Source: CADEFX01 sp050260355
GTDB lineage: Bacteria > Pseudomonadota > Alphaproteobacteria > Rhizobiales > Hyphomicrobiaceae
Assembly (NCBI GenBank): GCA_050260355.1
Contig: JBLNBZ010000071.1
Coordinates: 1 to 18,208, forward strand
Length of the DNA stretch: 18,208 nucleotides
Reading direction: 5' to 3'
In this document: in pieces, positions 9,153-16,762 of the stretch
Numbering within the stretch: the stretch's first letter is position 1
Layout of the letters: the number at the start of each line of letters is the position of its first letter
Program-made: the position numbers and the translations under genes
Notes under the pieces: generated by a model
Databases searched by the model: none
What the model was told of the DNA's origin: nothing
Seen by the model: the letters and a program-made list of their open reading frames with translations, nothing else

Positions 9153-9183
9153 TCTCGGTGCGCGAGCAGGAAGGAGCTGAAGC

Positions 9184-9966
9184 ATGTCGAATGCGGTGCT
9201 GCAAGTGAAACTGGACGAGCGCTCACCGCGAGGCCGTATCGCTCGGGTCATGGTTGACAATCAGCGGCGTCTCAACTGTCTGAGCTCGTCTCTGGTGGTG
9301 CAGATCGCGGAGACGTTCCGCAAGCTCGCCGAGGACAGCGAGTTGCGCGCCGTGGTGCTGACCGGGGCCGGCGAGCGTGCCTTCATCGGCGGCGCCGATC
9401 TCAACGAGCTCGGCGCCTTCTGCGCGGACAGCTCGCGCCTCTACATCACGCGCCTGCATCAGGCGTGCAAGGCGATCCGCGACTGCCCGGTGCCTGTCAT
9501 CGGCCGTGTCAATGGCTTCTGCCTGGGCGCTGGACTGGAGGTCGCGGCAAGCTGCGACATGCGGGCGGCGTCGGAGAGCGCCATGTTCGGCATGCCCGAG
9601 GTGCACATGGGGATTCCCTCGGTGATCGAGGCCGCGCTGCTGCCGGGGCTGATCGGCTGGGGCAAGACGCGCGAGATCCTGCTGACCGGAGAGACGTTCC
9701 CGGCTGCGGAAGCGCTGCAAATGGGGTTCGTCCAGAAGCTCGTGCCCGATGGCGAGCTCGATGCGGCGGTCGAGCATTGGCTCGAGGCGATCCTGCGCAC
9801 GACGCCGCAGGCGAGCCGCTCGCAGAAGGCGCTGATGAACCGCTGGGAGCGTGTCTCGGTCGAGGAGGGCGTGATGGCGGGCATCGATGCCTTGTCGGAC
9901 GCCTACAAGACGGGCGAGCCGCAAGCGGCGATCAAGGCCTTCTTCGCGGCCAAGGCGAAGCGCTAA
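9184..9966 (+). CDS. Enoyl-CoA hydratase/isomerase (crotonase) family protein
   Basis: A 260-residue crotonase-fold enzyme. The oxyanion-hole segments are FIGGADLNEL (68-76) and GFCLGAGLEVAASCD (111-125). Both acidic residues used by true hydratases are present: E119 in GAGLE, matching Glu144 of the rat enzyme, and E139 in MPEV, matching Glu164. Hydration of a trans-2-enoyl-CoA is therefore plausible. The following GIPSVIEAALLP segment differs from the usual IPGAGGTQRL and marks a separate subgroup, so the acyl chain or exact reaction is open. AAGGAG (9171-9176) lies 7 bases before the ATG. No other beta-oxidation gene is adjacent. It converges with fabI, with 19 bases between the stop codons. 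Confidence 0.92.
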   Translation: MSNAVLQVKLDERSPRGRIARVMVDNQRRLNCLSSSLVVQIAETFRKLAEDSELRAVVLTGAGERAFIGGADLNELGAFCADSSRLYITRLHQACKAIRDCPVPVIGRVNGFCLGAGLEVAASCDMRAASESAMFGMPEVHMGIPSVIEAALLPGLIGWGKTREILLTGETFPAAEALQMGFVQKLVPDGELDAAVEHWLEAILRTTPQASRSQKALMNRWERVSVEEGVMAGIDALSDAYKTGEPQAAIKAFFAAKAKR

Positions 9967-9985
9967 CTCGTGATAGGCCGCCCGC

Positions 9986-10837
9986 TCAGCCGCCCTGGTC
10001 CTTGACCACGGCGATGTCGGGTGCCTCCTCGTTCTTCATGCCCTGCACGTGGTAGCCGGCATCGACGTGGTGGATCTCGCCGGTCACCGCGCGCCCCAAG
10101 TCGGACAACAGGTACAGAGCTGATGCGCCGACCTCGTCGATAGTGACGGTGCGGCGCAAGGCCGAATTGTACTCGTTCCACCTCAGAATGTAGCGGAAGT
10201 CGGCAATGCCGGAGGCGGCAAGCGTCTTGATCGGCCCTGCCGAGATCGCATTGACGCGAATGTTCTGCTTGCCGAGGTCGGCGGCCAGGTAGCGCACGCT
10301 TGCCTCCAGCGCGGCCTTGGCGACGCCCATGACGTTGTAGTGCGGCATCACCTTCTCGGCGCCGTAGTAGGTCAGCGTCAGCAGCGATCCGCCGTTCGTC
10401 ATCAGCTTCTCGGCGCGCTGGGCCAGCGCCGTGAAGGAGAAGCAGGAGATCAGCATAGTCTGGGTGAAATTCTTCTCGCTGGTGTCGACGTAGCGTCCGT
10501 CGAGCTCGGCTTTGTCGGAGAAGGCGATGGCGTGCACGAGGAAGTCCAGCCGTCCCCAGGATTTGGCCAGCGCCGCGAACACCGCATCCATCGAGGCAGC
10601 GTCGGAGACGTCGCAGGGCAGGACGACTTGCGAGCCGAGCTCGGCAGCGAGCGGCTCCACGCGCTTCTTCAAGGCATCGCCCTGATAGGTGAAGGCCAGC
10701 TCCGCGCCTTGGGCCGCGCAGGACCTCGCGATGCCCCACGCGATCGATCGATTGTTGGCAACGCCCATGACGAGGCCGCGCTTGCCTCGCATCAGCGTTC
10801 CGGTTGGGATTGTGGGCTCTCCGCCTGCTGCTACCAT
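9986..10837 (-). CDS. fabI: Enoyl-[acyl-carrier-protein] reductase (NADH), FabI
   Basis: The 283-residue product performs the last reduction in each cycle of type II fatty-acid synthesis, turning enoyl-ACP into acyl-ACP with NADH in the cytoplasm. Hallmarks: cofactor-binding start LVMGVANNRSIAWGIA (22-37), the FabI-type catalytic pair Y167-x6-K174 in HYNVMGVAK, the preceding TYYGAEKVM, then NAISAGPIKTLAASGI (196-211), and TGEIHHVDAGYHV near the end. The C-terminal tail (about 266-283) is longer than in E. coli and usual for alphaproteobacteria. Residue 105 is Ala where E. coli FabI has Gly93. The ATG at 10837 follows a purine-rich GGGGGCGAG and gives the normal family start; a start at 10993 would overlap the transporter gene. 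A promoter-like pair lies at 10872-10900. Confidence 0.96.
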   Translation of the reverse strand: MVAAGGEPTIPTGTLMRGKRGLVMGVANNRSIAWGIARSCAAQGAELAFTYQGDALKKRVEPLAAELGSQVVLPCDVSDAASMDAVFAALAKSWGRLDFLVHAIAFSDKAELDGRYVDTSEKNFTQTMLISCFSFTALAQRAEKLMTNGGSLLTLTYYGAEKVMPHYNVMGVAKAALEASVRYLAADLGKQNIRVNAISAGPIKTLAASGIADFRYILRWNEYNSALRRTVTIDEVGASALYLLSDLGRAVTGEIHHVDAGYHVQGMKNEEAPDIAVVKDQGG

Positions 10838-10871
10838 GTTCCGCTCGCCCCCAAGCGCGTGTTGCGTGGCG

Positions 10872-10900
10872 ATCCTACACAAATGCACCGCTGGCTCCAA
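10872..10900 (-). promoter_or_regulatory. Putative sigma-70-type promoter of fabI
   Basis: Read on the minus strand, TTGGAG (10900-10895) and TAGGAT (10877-10872) are separated by exactly 17 bases. The predicted start near 10865 gives a leader of about 28 bases to the fabI ATG. The -35 match is modest (3 of 6) and the -10 is fair (4 of 6), so this is a prediction only. Confidence 0.4.
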
Positions 10901-10915
10901 CCGAGGTCGCTCTTC

Positions 10916-10943
10916 GCTGTGGCCTCGAAGCTGTGGCTTCGAA
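10916..10943. repeat. Two tandem 14-bp direct repeats upstream of fabI
   Basis: GCTGTGGCCTCGAA (10916-10929) is followed directly by GCTGTGGCTTCGAA (10930-10943), differing at one base. The pair lies just upstream of the predicted fabI -35 box. It could be a paired regulator site or simply a small duplication. Confidence 0.6.
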
Positions 10944-10973
10944 GCTCCAGCCGATGCGGGGCTGCTGCACGGC

Positions 10974-11867
10974 TCACGAATTGAGCAGGACAATGACCCC
11001 GGCGATTACCAGGACGATGCCGATGGCCTCGCGCGAGGCAAGGCCCTGCTTGAAAACCGTGCGCGAAAGGGCCTGGGCAAACAAGATCTCCACAAGCGCC
11101 AGCGTCCGCACCTTGGCCGCGGTTTCGACCGCGAGCGCTAAAAACCACATTTGCGAGGCGAATGCACCCATGAATCCGGCCCTGATGGACGGCCTCCAGG
11201 CACGAAACAGAGCGATAAGGGTGTCGCGCTCGCGCCACAGCAGGTAGGACGTGAGGAGCACCACCTGGAACAAGAGACCGACAACCAGGGTGGTCGATGC
11301 GCCGATCGCGAGGCTCGATGCGCCCAGCGCGCGCACCCCGCCGCGGTAGCCGATTGCCGACATGCCGAACAGGGCGCCGGAGGCGAGGCCCAACGCCGCG
11401 CCTTCCCAGGACAGGGTCTCGCCCGTAGCTCGCTTCGGCCAGGACATGATGAGGACGCCGGCGGTCGCAATCACGATGGCAGCGGCGAGCGGCAGCGTCA
11501 GGTGATCGCCCAGGAACACGAGTCCGAAGACGGCGACCTGCACCGGCTCGGTCTTGACCAGCGCGGTCGTCACCACGAACGACCGCTGCTGCATGGCCGC
11601 GAGCATCAGAGCCGTGCCGGCGATCTGCGTCAGTGCGCCGGTGACGGTCCAGGCGAGCATCGTCGCGTTGAGCGGGGGTGGAATCTGGCGGGTGGCGAGG
11701 AGTGCGAGCAGAAAGAACAGAAGGCCGAAGGGAAGGCCGTACATGAAGCGCACATGCGTGGCGCCGACAGTGCCCAGGGTGGCTGTCAGCTCCTTCTGCA
11801 TGGCGTTCCTGAGCGTCTGCCCACCGGCAGCCGCCAGGGTGAAAACGACCCAGAGCCAGCTCGTCAC
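10974..11867 (-). CDS. EamA/DMT-type (drug/metabolite transporter superfamily) membrane protein
   Basis: A 297-residue inner-membrane protein with about ten hydrophobic segments in two halves, as in the EamA (formerly DUF6) family of small-molecule exporters. Visible features: first helix WLWVVFTLAAAGGQTLRNAMQK, helix MLAWTVTGALTQIAGTALMLAAM, then SFVVTTALVKTEPVQVAVFGLVFLGD (the conserved end-of-half motif with K and E/P), repeated more loosely in the second half as KVRTLALVEILFAQALSR, and a final VLVIAGVIVLLNS. The substrate is not predictable. The GTG at 11867 gives a standard N-terminus; a TTG at 11891 would add eight residues. It is upstream of fabI on the same strand with a 136-base gap, probably separate from it, and divergent from pdxH across 293 bases in which I see no gene. 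Confidence 0.88.
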   Translation of the reverse strand: MTSWLWVVFTLAAAGGQTLRNAMQKELTATLGTVGATHVRFMYGLPFGLLFFLLALLATRQIPPPLNATMLAWTVTGALTQIAGTALMLAAMQQRSFVVTTALVKTEPVQVAVFGLVFLGDHLTLPLAAAIVIATAGVLIMSWPKRATGETLSWEGAALGLASGALFGMSAIGYRGGVRALGASSLAIGASTTLVVGLLFQVVLLTSYLLWRERDTLIALFRAWRPSIRAGFMGAFASQMWFLALAVETAAKVRTLALVEILFAQALSRTVFKQGLASREAIGIVLVIAGVIVLLNS

Positions 11868-12160
11868 GTCCGCGCCCCGTCCTCGCTGCAAATGGCGGCG
11901 AACGTTGATATCAGGTTTCAGGCGGCACGGCCAAGCAGACCCCGATCGCGGGCTGCCAGGCGAGTTGGCCGTCGAGCTGACACACGCCGGTTGCCCGGCA
12001 AAGACGGCATGGACGAACGCGATTGCGGCCTGCTACTTGAGGCTGCCGCCTCGAGGCGAGACGAGCCCGGAGGGTGGCCGTGCGCAGGTCAGGCCAAGGC
12101 GATGTTTTCAGGCCCTGGCGGATCCGCGGGGCCCCACGCCCGGAACGGACGGAAACAGCC

Positions 12161-12817
12161 ATGAGCGATGACCCCAAGCCAAGCTATTACACGGGTCCCC
12201 AGGCCGGCGATTTCACGGCTGCCGACGAGCCATTCGCTCTGTTCGAGTCATGGTTCGCCGTGGCCAAGACACACGAGCCGAACGATCCGGAGGCCATGGC
12301 TCTCGCCACCGTCGATGCCGGCGGCATGCCGAACGTGCGCATGGTTCTGTTGAAGGGGGTGGACGGTCCGGACCGCGCCGATCGCGGCTTCGTCTTCTAT
12401 ACGAATTTCGAGAGCGCCAAGGGCCGCGAGATTCTCGCGTCCGGCAAGGTCGCCCTCTGCTTCCACTGGAAGAGCCTGCGGCGGCAGATCCGTGTGCGTG
12501 GACCCGCCGCTCGCGTCAGCGATGCGGAGGCCGATGCCTACTTCGCCTCGCGTGCCCGCGGCAGCCGCATCGGTGCCTGGGCGTCGCAGCAGTCGCGGCC
12601 GCTCGAGAGCAGGTTTGCGCTGGAGAAGGCCGTTGCGCTCTTCACCGCCCGTCATCCGCTCGGAGAAATTCCGCGTCCGCCGTACTGGTCGGGGTTCCGC
12701 GTCACGCCGGTCGAGATCGAGTTCTGGCACGACAGGCCGTTCCGCCTGCACGATCGGGTCGTGTTCCGGCGCGGGCGGGAAGGCGAGCCGTGGCAGAAGG
12801 CCAGGCTCTATCCGTGA
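12161..12817 (+). CDS. pdxH: Pyridoxine/pyridoxamine 5'-phosphate oxidase
   Basis: The 218-residue protein is full length for PdxH, the FMN-dependent cytoplasmic enzyme that oxidises pyridoxine or pyridoxamine phosphate to pyridoxal phosphate, using oxygen. FMN and substrate motifs occur in order: RMVLLKG (60-66), FYTNFESAKGREI (79-91), HWKSLRRQIRVRG (102-114), YFASRARGSRIGAWASQQS (127-145), WSGFRVTPVEIEFW (176-189) and RLHDR (195-199). R195 and H197 match the E. coli PLP-contact residues R197 and H199. It ends in the usual ARLYP. The ATG at 12161 (MSDDPKPSYYTG) fits the family start; an upstream ATG at 12074 would add 29 atypical residues. The gene is convergent with tetR, with a hairpin between them. 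Confidence 0.96.
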   Translation: MSDDPKPSYYTGPQAGDFTAADEPFALFESWFAVAKTHEPNDPEAMALATVDAGGMPNVRMVLLKGVDGPDRADRGFVFYTNFESAKGREILASGKVALCFHWKSLRRQIRVRGPAARVSDAEADAYFASRARGSRIGAWASQQSRPLESRFALEKAVALFTARHPLGEIPRPPYWSGFRVTPVEIEFWHDRPFRLHDRVVFRRGREGEPWQKARLYP

Positions 12818-12835
12818 GCCGAGGAGACTCCGGCT
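12817..12835. terminator. Hairpin between convergent pdxH and tetR
   Basis: AGCCGAG (12817-12823) pairs with CTCCGGCT (12828-12835), with one bulged C and a GAGA tetraloop. It starts at the last base of the pdxH stop codon. There is no T-run on either side, so rho-independent termination is unproven. Confidence 0.3.
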
Positions 12836-12856
12836 GGGGCTTGCTGACGCGGCAGC

Positions 12857-13477
12857 TCACTTGGAGCCGTAGGCCGCCAGAAACGCGCGCACGGCGACGC
12901 CGACGACATACTCGATCCGCTCCTGGCTCGGAGCAGCCGCCGAGTTGAACATGAGCGGCAGGAACGTGGTCGATTTGCAGGAGTCGAGAAACTGCGCTGC
13001 GGCAAGCTCGCAATCCTCGAGGACGAGCGTGCCCTTCGCCACCTGCGCTTCGAGATAGCGGGCCAATGCCGCCATGCCGAAAGCCGGCCCCGTCTCATAG
13101 AAGCGCTTGCCGATCTCCGGCATGCGCTCGGCGATGGCAAAGACAGTGCGCAGGGCCGACGTGCCCCCGGGCCTGCACAGGAACTGCACGAAGGAGATGC
13201 CGAGCCTCGTGAGCACCGCCTTCACATCGGTGTCCTCTGGATCGAGCGAGAAAATCTGCTCGGCCTGCCCCCGGCACTGCTCCTCGGCCATCGCCTCGAA
13301 CAGGTCTTCCTTGCTCTCGAAATAGACGTACAGGGTGCCCTTCGAGACGTTGGCCTGGCGTGCAATCTCACCCATGCTCGCGCCGTCGAAGCCCTGAGCG
13401 AGGAATACGGCCCTCGCCCCCTCCATGATTTGCCGGCGCTTTGCGCTATCCGCCTTCTGCGTTTCGGTGAGTGCCAT
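12857..13477 (-). CDS. TetR/AcrR-family repressor of the adjacent efflux genes
   Basis: A 206-residue regulator. The N-terminal DNA-binding domain (about 13-60) includes AVFLAQGFDGASMGEIARQANVSKGTLYVYFESKEDLF, the classic TetR helix-turn-helix with KGTLYVYF as recognition helix. The C-terminal ligand domain (about 85-200: RTVFAIAERMPEIGKRFYETGP, MAALARYLEAQVAKGTL, AAAQFLDSCK) is of the AefR-like TetR C-terminal type. It probably represses its own gene and the divergent pump genes, releasing DNA when it binds a toxic ligand; two inverted repeats in the spacer support this. I chose the ATG at 13477 (weak AAGAG upstream). The in-frame ATG at 13552 would give 231 residues with a polar, unstructured 25-residue extension, has no ribosome binding site, and cannot be excluded. 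Confidence 0.92.
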   Translation of the reverse strand: MALTETQKADSAKRRQIMEGARAVFLAQGFDGASMGEIARQANVSKGTLYVYFESKEDLFEAMAEEQCRGQAEQIFSLDPEDTDVKAVLTRLGISFVQFLCRPGGTSALRTVFAIAERMPEIGKRFYETGPAFGMAALARYLEAQVAKGTLVLEDCELAAAQFLDSCKSTTFLPLMFNSAAAPSQERIEYVVGVAVRAFLAAYGSK

Positions 13478-13569
13478 GGCTCTTGCGCCGGTTCGCGGCG
13501 CCTCCCACTTGTTCGGACCTCCAGCTTTACTCCGACTCTGCCGCTCGCTCATAAGTTATCGCAAATGAA

Positions 13570-13588
13570 TGACCGAACGGTTCGGTCA
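13570..13588. promoter_or_regulatory. Putative TetR operator 1 (perfect palindrome)
   Basis: TGACCGAACGGTTCGGTCA is a perfect 9+1+9 inverted repeat. It covers the predicted transcription start of tetR, so bound repressor would block the tetR promoter. Its centre (13579) is 56 bp from that of the second, nearly identical site. Confidence 0.8.
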
Positions 13589-13591
13589 CTA

Positions 13592-13620
13592 TTGACATAT
13601 GTCGTGGAGCCCTCTAAGTC
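13592..13620 (+). promoter_or_regulatory. Putative promoter of the efflux operon
   Basis: TTGACA (13592-13597, all six consensus bases) and TAAGTC (13615-13620, weak) are 17 bases apart. The predicted start, near 13627, falls in operator 2. Confidence 0.5.
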
Positions 13621-13622
13621 AA
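13594..13622 (-). promoter_or_regulatory. Putative promoter of tetR, mirrored and overlapping the efflux promoter
   Basis: On the minus strand TTGACT (13622-13617) and TATGTC (13599-13594) are separated by 17 bases. The predicted start, near 13587, falls in operator 1. It overlaps the forward promoter almost completely, so the two may compete for polymerase. Confidence 0.42.
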
Positions 13623-13625
13623 CCC

Positions 13626-13644
13626 TGACTGAACCGTTCGGTCA
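13626..13644. promoter_or_regulatory. Putative TetR operator 2 (one-mismatch palindrome)
   Basis: TGACTGAACCGTTCGGTCA is a 9+1+9 inverted repeat with a single mismatch and the same half-site as operator 1. It covers the predicted start of the efflux operon transcript, 48 bases before the adaptor ATG. Confidence 0.78.
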
Positions 13645-13691
13645 ATGCATTTGATCAGCGATTTCCGGGCCGAGGGTCGGAGGAGAGGGCT

Positions 13692-15008
13692 ATGCAGCAG
13701 CGGCTTCGCCAGTCGGAGGTTGACCAGGACGAGGCTCAGGGCCCGTCCGCGGGGGAGCCGGAGACCGGCCGGGACCGCGGCCATGTGGCGCCCTTTCCGA
13801 TCCACCTGGAGCAGCCGGCGGCCAGGACCGACGCGACGGCTTCCGAGGTGACCGCCAGGGCGCCGGCGCCAGCCGAGGAGCAGGAGGCGCCTGCCGCTGA
13901 GGCCGCACCTGAGCCCGCGTCGTCCAAGAAATCGCGCCGCAAGACCCTCGCCATCGGCGGACTGGTGGTGGCCCTGGCCCTGGGAGGCTGGTACGGCCAC
14001 TACTACTGGACGACGGGCCGCTTCATCGTTTCCACCGACGATGCCTATGTGGGCGCCAAGAACGCGACGCTCGCGGCCAAGATCCCCGGGTACGTGGCTT
14101 CGGTCGATGTCGACGACAACAGCGAGGTGCGCGCAGGGGATGTCATCGCGCGCATCGATGATGGCGACTACCGGTTGGCCGTCCAGACCGCCCGTGACAC
14201 CATCGCAGTGCAGGAGACAACCATCACGCGCATCGGCAGGCAGGTCGAGGCGCAGCAGGCAGCCGTCGAGCAGGCGGAGGCGCAACTGGCCTCGAGCCAG
14301 GCGGCGCTCACGCGCGCCGAGCTGGAGCTTACGCGTCAGAAGGCCCTTGCGACCCGGGACTACGCCAGCCGGCAGACGCTCGAGCAGGCGCAGGCCAATC
14401 GCGACCAGGCCATCGCTGCGGTGCAGTCCGCGAACGCGGCGATCGATGCTGCCAAAGCCAATGTTGATGTACTGAAGGCGCAGCAGGACGAGGCAAGGCG
14501 CACGCTCGATCAGAATCGCACGGCGCTCGCCAAGGCCGAGCGCGATCTGTCCTTCACCGTCATTCGCGCGCCGTTCGACGGCTTCATCGGCAACCGCGCG
14601 GTGCAGACCGGCGATTACGTGCAGCCGGGCCAAAGGCTCGCGAGCCTCGTGCCGCTGGACGCGGTCTATATCGATGCCAACTTCAAGGAGACGCAGCTCA
14701 AGCGGCTGTCGCCCGGTCAGTCGGTCTCCATCTCGGTCGATGCCCTGCCGGACAGGGAGATCGTGGGCACGGTGGTGAGCGTCGCCCCTGCCTCGGGGTC
14801 GGTCTTCTCCTTGCTCCCGCCGGACAACGCCACCGGCAACTTCACCAAGATCGTGCAGCGCGTGCCCGTGCGCATCCGCGTCCCGGTGACGGTGACCGAG
14901 GAGAAGGTGCTGCGGCCCGGACTCTCCGTCGTCGTCAGCGTCAATACGAAGAACGAGACGACGAAGGCGGCAGACGCGGGCTCGGGCGCAGCCTCTGCGA
15001 AGAACTAG
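13692..15008 (+). CDS. HlyD/EmrA-family periplasmic adaptor of a multidrug efflux pump
   Basis: A 438-residue membrane-fusion protein that links an inner-membrane transporter to an outer-membrane channel. Order: an unusually long polar, Ala/Glu/Pro-rich cytoplasmic stretch (1-84), one membrane anchor (about 85-105), the EmrA-type STDDAYV (114-120), the first lipoyl half (about 124-160), a long heptad-like coiled coil (about 166-287), the second lipoyl half (FTVIRAPFDGFIGNRAVQTGDYV, 288-310), and a beta-barrel and membrane-proximal part to about 415 (DANFKETQLKRLSPGQSVSISVDALP). A strong GGAGGA site (13679-13684) lies 7 bases before the ATG. It heads the operon with the MFS transporter 28 bases downstream and faces tetR. 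No outer-membrane channel gene is present, so a TolC-like protein encoded elsewhere is presumed. Confidence 0.93.
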   Translation: MQQRLRQSEVDQDEAQGPSAGEPETGRDRGHVAPFPIHLEQPAARTDATASEVTARAPAPAEEQEAPAAEAAPEPASSKKSRRKTLAIGGLVVALALGGWYGHYYWTTGRFIVSTDDAYVGAKNATLAAKIPGYVASVDVDDNSEVRAGDVIARIDDGDYRLAVQTARDTIAVQETTITRIGRQVEAQQAAVEQAEAQLASSQAALTRAELELTRQKALATRDYASRQTLEQAQANRDQAIAAVQSANAAIDAAKANVDVLKAQQDEARRTLDQNRTALAKAERDLSFTVIRAPFDGFIGNRAVQTGDYVQPGQRLASLVPLDAVYIDANFKETQLKRLSPGQSVSISVDALPDREIVGTVVSVAPASGSVFSLLPPDNATGNFTKIVQRVPVRIRVPVTVTEEKVLRPGLSVVVSVNTKNETTKAADAGSGAASAKN

Positions 15009-15036
15009 CTCGCCTGCCGGCGACGAGGAGAGGCCC

Positions 15037-16653
15037 ATGGCGCAGACACGATCAGCCTCGATTGGCGGCGGTGGCCCTCCCGCAGGTGGCGGCGCCGTGT
15101 CGGCCGCCGCCAGCGATCGCATCGACCCGCGTCGCCTCATTACCTTCCTGTGCATGGTGTTCGGGATGTTCATGGCCATCCTGGACATCCAGATCGTGTC
15201 GGCCTCCCTGACCGAGATCCAGGCCGGCCTTGCCGCCTCGAGCGACGAGATCGTGTGGGTTCAGACCGCGTATCTCGTTGCCGAGGTGATCATGATCCCG
15301 CTGTCCGGCTTTCTGTCGCGTGCGCTCGGCACGCGCATTCTGTTTGCGATATCTGCCGGCGGGTTCACGCTGGCCAGCCTGATGTGCGGTCTGTCGAGCT
15401 CGATTAACGAGATGATCGTGTGGCGCGCCATCCAGGGCTTCATCGGCGGCGGAATGATCCCGACCGTGTTTGCCTCCGCCTATCTCATCTTCCCGCGCTC
15501 GCGCATGAGCATGGTGTCGCCGCTGATCGGGCTCGTAGCGACGCTGGCGCCGACCATCGGGCCGACCGTCGGAGGCTATCTCACCGACGCGTTCTCGTGG
15601 CACTGGCTGTTCTTCATCAATGTGATTCCGGGCATGGGCGTCACGCTCGCGGCCCTGACGCTGATCGACTTCGACAAGCCCGATTTCAAGCTGCTCGAGG
15701 ATTTCGATTATGTCGGCCTGCTCAGCATGGCCGGTTTCCTCGGTGCGCTCGAATACGTGCTCGAGGAGGGGCCGCGCAACGACTGGTTCGGCGACGACAC
15801 TGTGCTGCTGATGGCCTGGGTCTCCGGCCTGTCGGCGCTCGTGTTCTTCGTCAGGGTGCTGACCGCGCGTGCGCCGATCGTGGATTTGCGGGCCTTTGCC
15901 GATCGCAATTTCGGCCTCGGCTCGATCTTCTCGTTCGTGGTGGGTATCGGCCTCTACGGCTTGACCTACCTGTACCCGATCTACCTCGGCGCGGTGCGCG
16001 GCTACAATGCGCTGATGATCGGCGAGACGCTGTTCGTGTCGGGGCTCGCCATGTTCCTCACGGCCCCGGTGGCGGGCCGGCTGATGAGCAAGATCGATGC
16101 CCGCATCATGCTGATGATCGGATTCGTGTCCTTTGCGATCGGCACCTGGTGGATGACGTACCTGACGCGCGACTGGGATTTCTGGGAGCTGTTCTGGCCC
16201 CAGATCTTCCGCGGCGTCGGCATCATGATGGCGATGATCCCGGTCAACAACATCTCGCTCGGCACGCTTCCGCCGGAGCGCGTGAAGAACGCATCGGGCC
16301 TGTTCAACCTGACACGCAATCTCGGCGGCGCGGTCGGCCTCGCGGTGCTCACCACGATTCTGAACGACCGCACCGACCTGCATCTGGCTCGGATGCACGA
16401 GAGGTTCACCGCAGCCCATGGGCCGGCGGTGGAGGCCCTCAACAACCTCGCGCAGCGGTTCCACAGCTTCGGCAGCGACGCCCAGTCCATGGCGCTGAAG
16501 GCGCTGATGCAGATCACGCACCGGCAGGGCGTCGTCATGGCCTTCGCCGACGTGTTCCTGCTCCTGACCGTGCTGTTTGCGGGCCTGGCCGTGCTGGCGT
16601 CGTTGATCAGGCCGGTGGCGCCTGTGACCTCGGGCGCCGGGGGCGGCCATTGA
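15037..16653 (+). CDS. EmrB/QacA-type (DHA2) 14-TM major facilitator drug efflux transporter
   Basis: The 538-residue protein is the inner-membrane pump, expected to expel drugs or other toxic compounds using the proton gradient. DHA2 hallmarks: LDIQIVSASLTEIQ (49-62, with D50 in TM1), WVQTAYLVAEVIMIPLSGFLSRALGTR (74-100, motif A region), WRAIQGFIGGGMIPT (129-143), antiporter motif C APTIGPTVGGYL (171-182) and WHWLFFINVIPG (189-199). Length and hydrophobic pattern fit 14 membrane segments. The first 32 residues are Gly/Ala/Ser-rich and soluble. GAGGAGAGG (15025-15033) lies just before the ATG. It follows the EmrA-like adaptor by 28 bases and should be controlled with it by the TetR protein. 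The substrate is unknown. Confidence 0.94.
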   Translation: MAQTRSASIGGGGPPAGGGAVSAAASDRIDPRRLITFLCMVFGMFMAILDIQIVSASLTEIQAGLAASSDEIVWVQTAYLVAEVIMIPLSGFLSRALGTRILFAISAGGFTLASLMCGLSSSINEMIVWRAIQGFIGGGMIPTVFASAYLIFPRSRMSMVSPLIGLVATLAPTIGPTVGGYLTDAFSWHWLFFINVIPGMGVTLAALTLIDFDKPDFKLLEDFDYVGLLSMAGFLGALEYVLEEGPRNDWFGDDTVLLMAWVSGLSALVFFVRVLTARAPIVDLRAFADRNFGLGSIFSFVVGIGLYGLTYLYPIYLGAVRGYNALMIGETLFVSGLAMFLTAPVAGRLMSKIDARIMLMIGFVSFAIGTWWMTYLTRDWDFWELFWPQIFRGVGIMMAMIPVNNISLGTLPPERVKNASGLFNLTRNLGGAVGLAVLTTILNDRTDLHLARMHERFTAAHGPAVEALNNLAQRFHSFGSDAQSMALKALMQITHRQGVVMAFADVFLLLTVLFAGLAVLASLIRPVAPVTSGAGGGH

Positions 16654-16762
16654 GGGGGGGGAGGCCGCGCGTGCTCTGGGCGTGCGCCCAAGGGAAGTTG
16701 GGCTCGGCGGGCGGACGTGCTAGAGGTGCACACGGCAACAGCCCGCGGCGTCCTGATCGCGC

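Noticed and set aside
13614..15188. A 524-codon minus-strand open frame opposite the EmrA-like gene
   Set aside because: It covers the promoter and operators and has no ribosome binding site or domain; the plus strand is clearly the coding one.
15052..16650. A 532-codon minus-strand open frame opposite the MFS transporter gene
   Set aside because: Its product is His/Arg/Glu/Gln-rich nonsense, the complement of membrane helices.
16677..16690. TGGGCG-TG-CGCCCA hairpin after the MFS gene, considered as a terminator
   Set aside because: The stem is only 6 bp, the two-base loop is too tight and there is no T-run.
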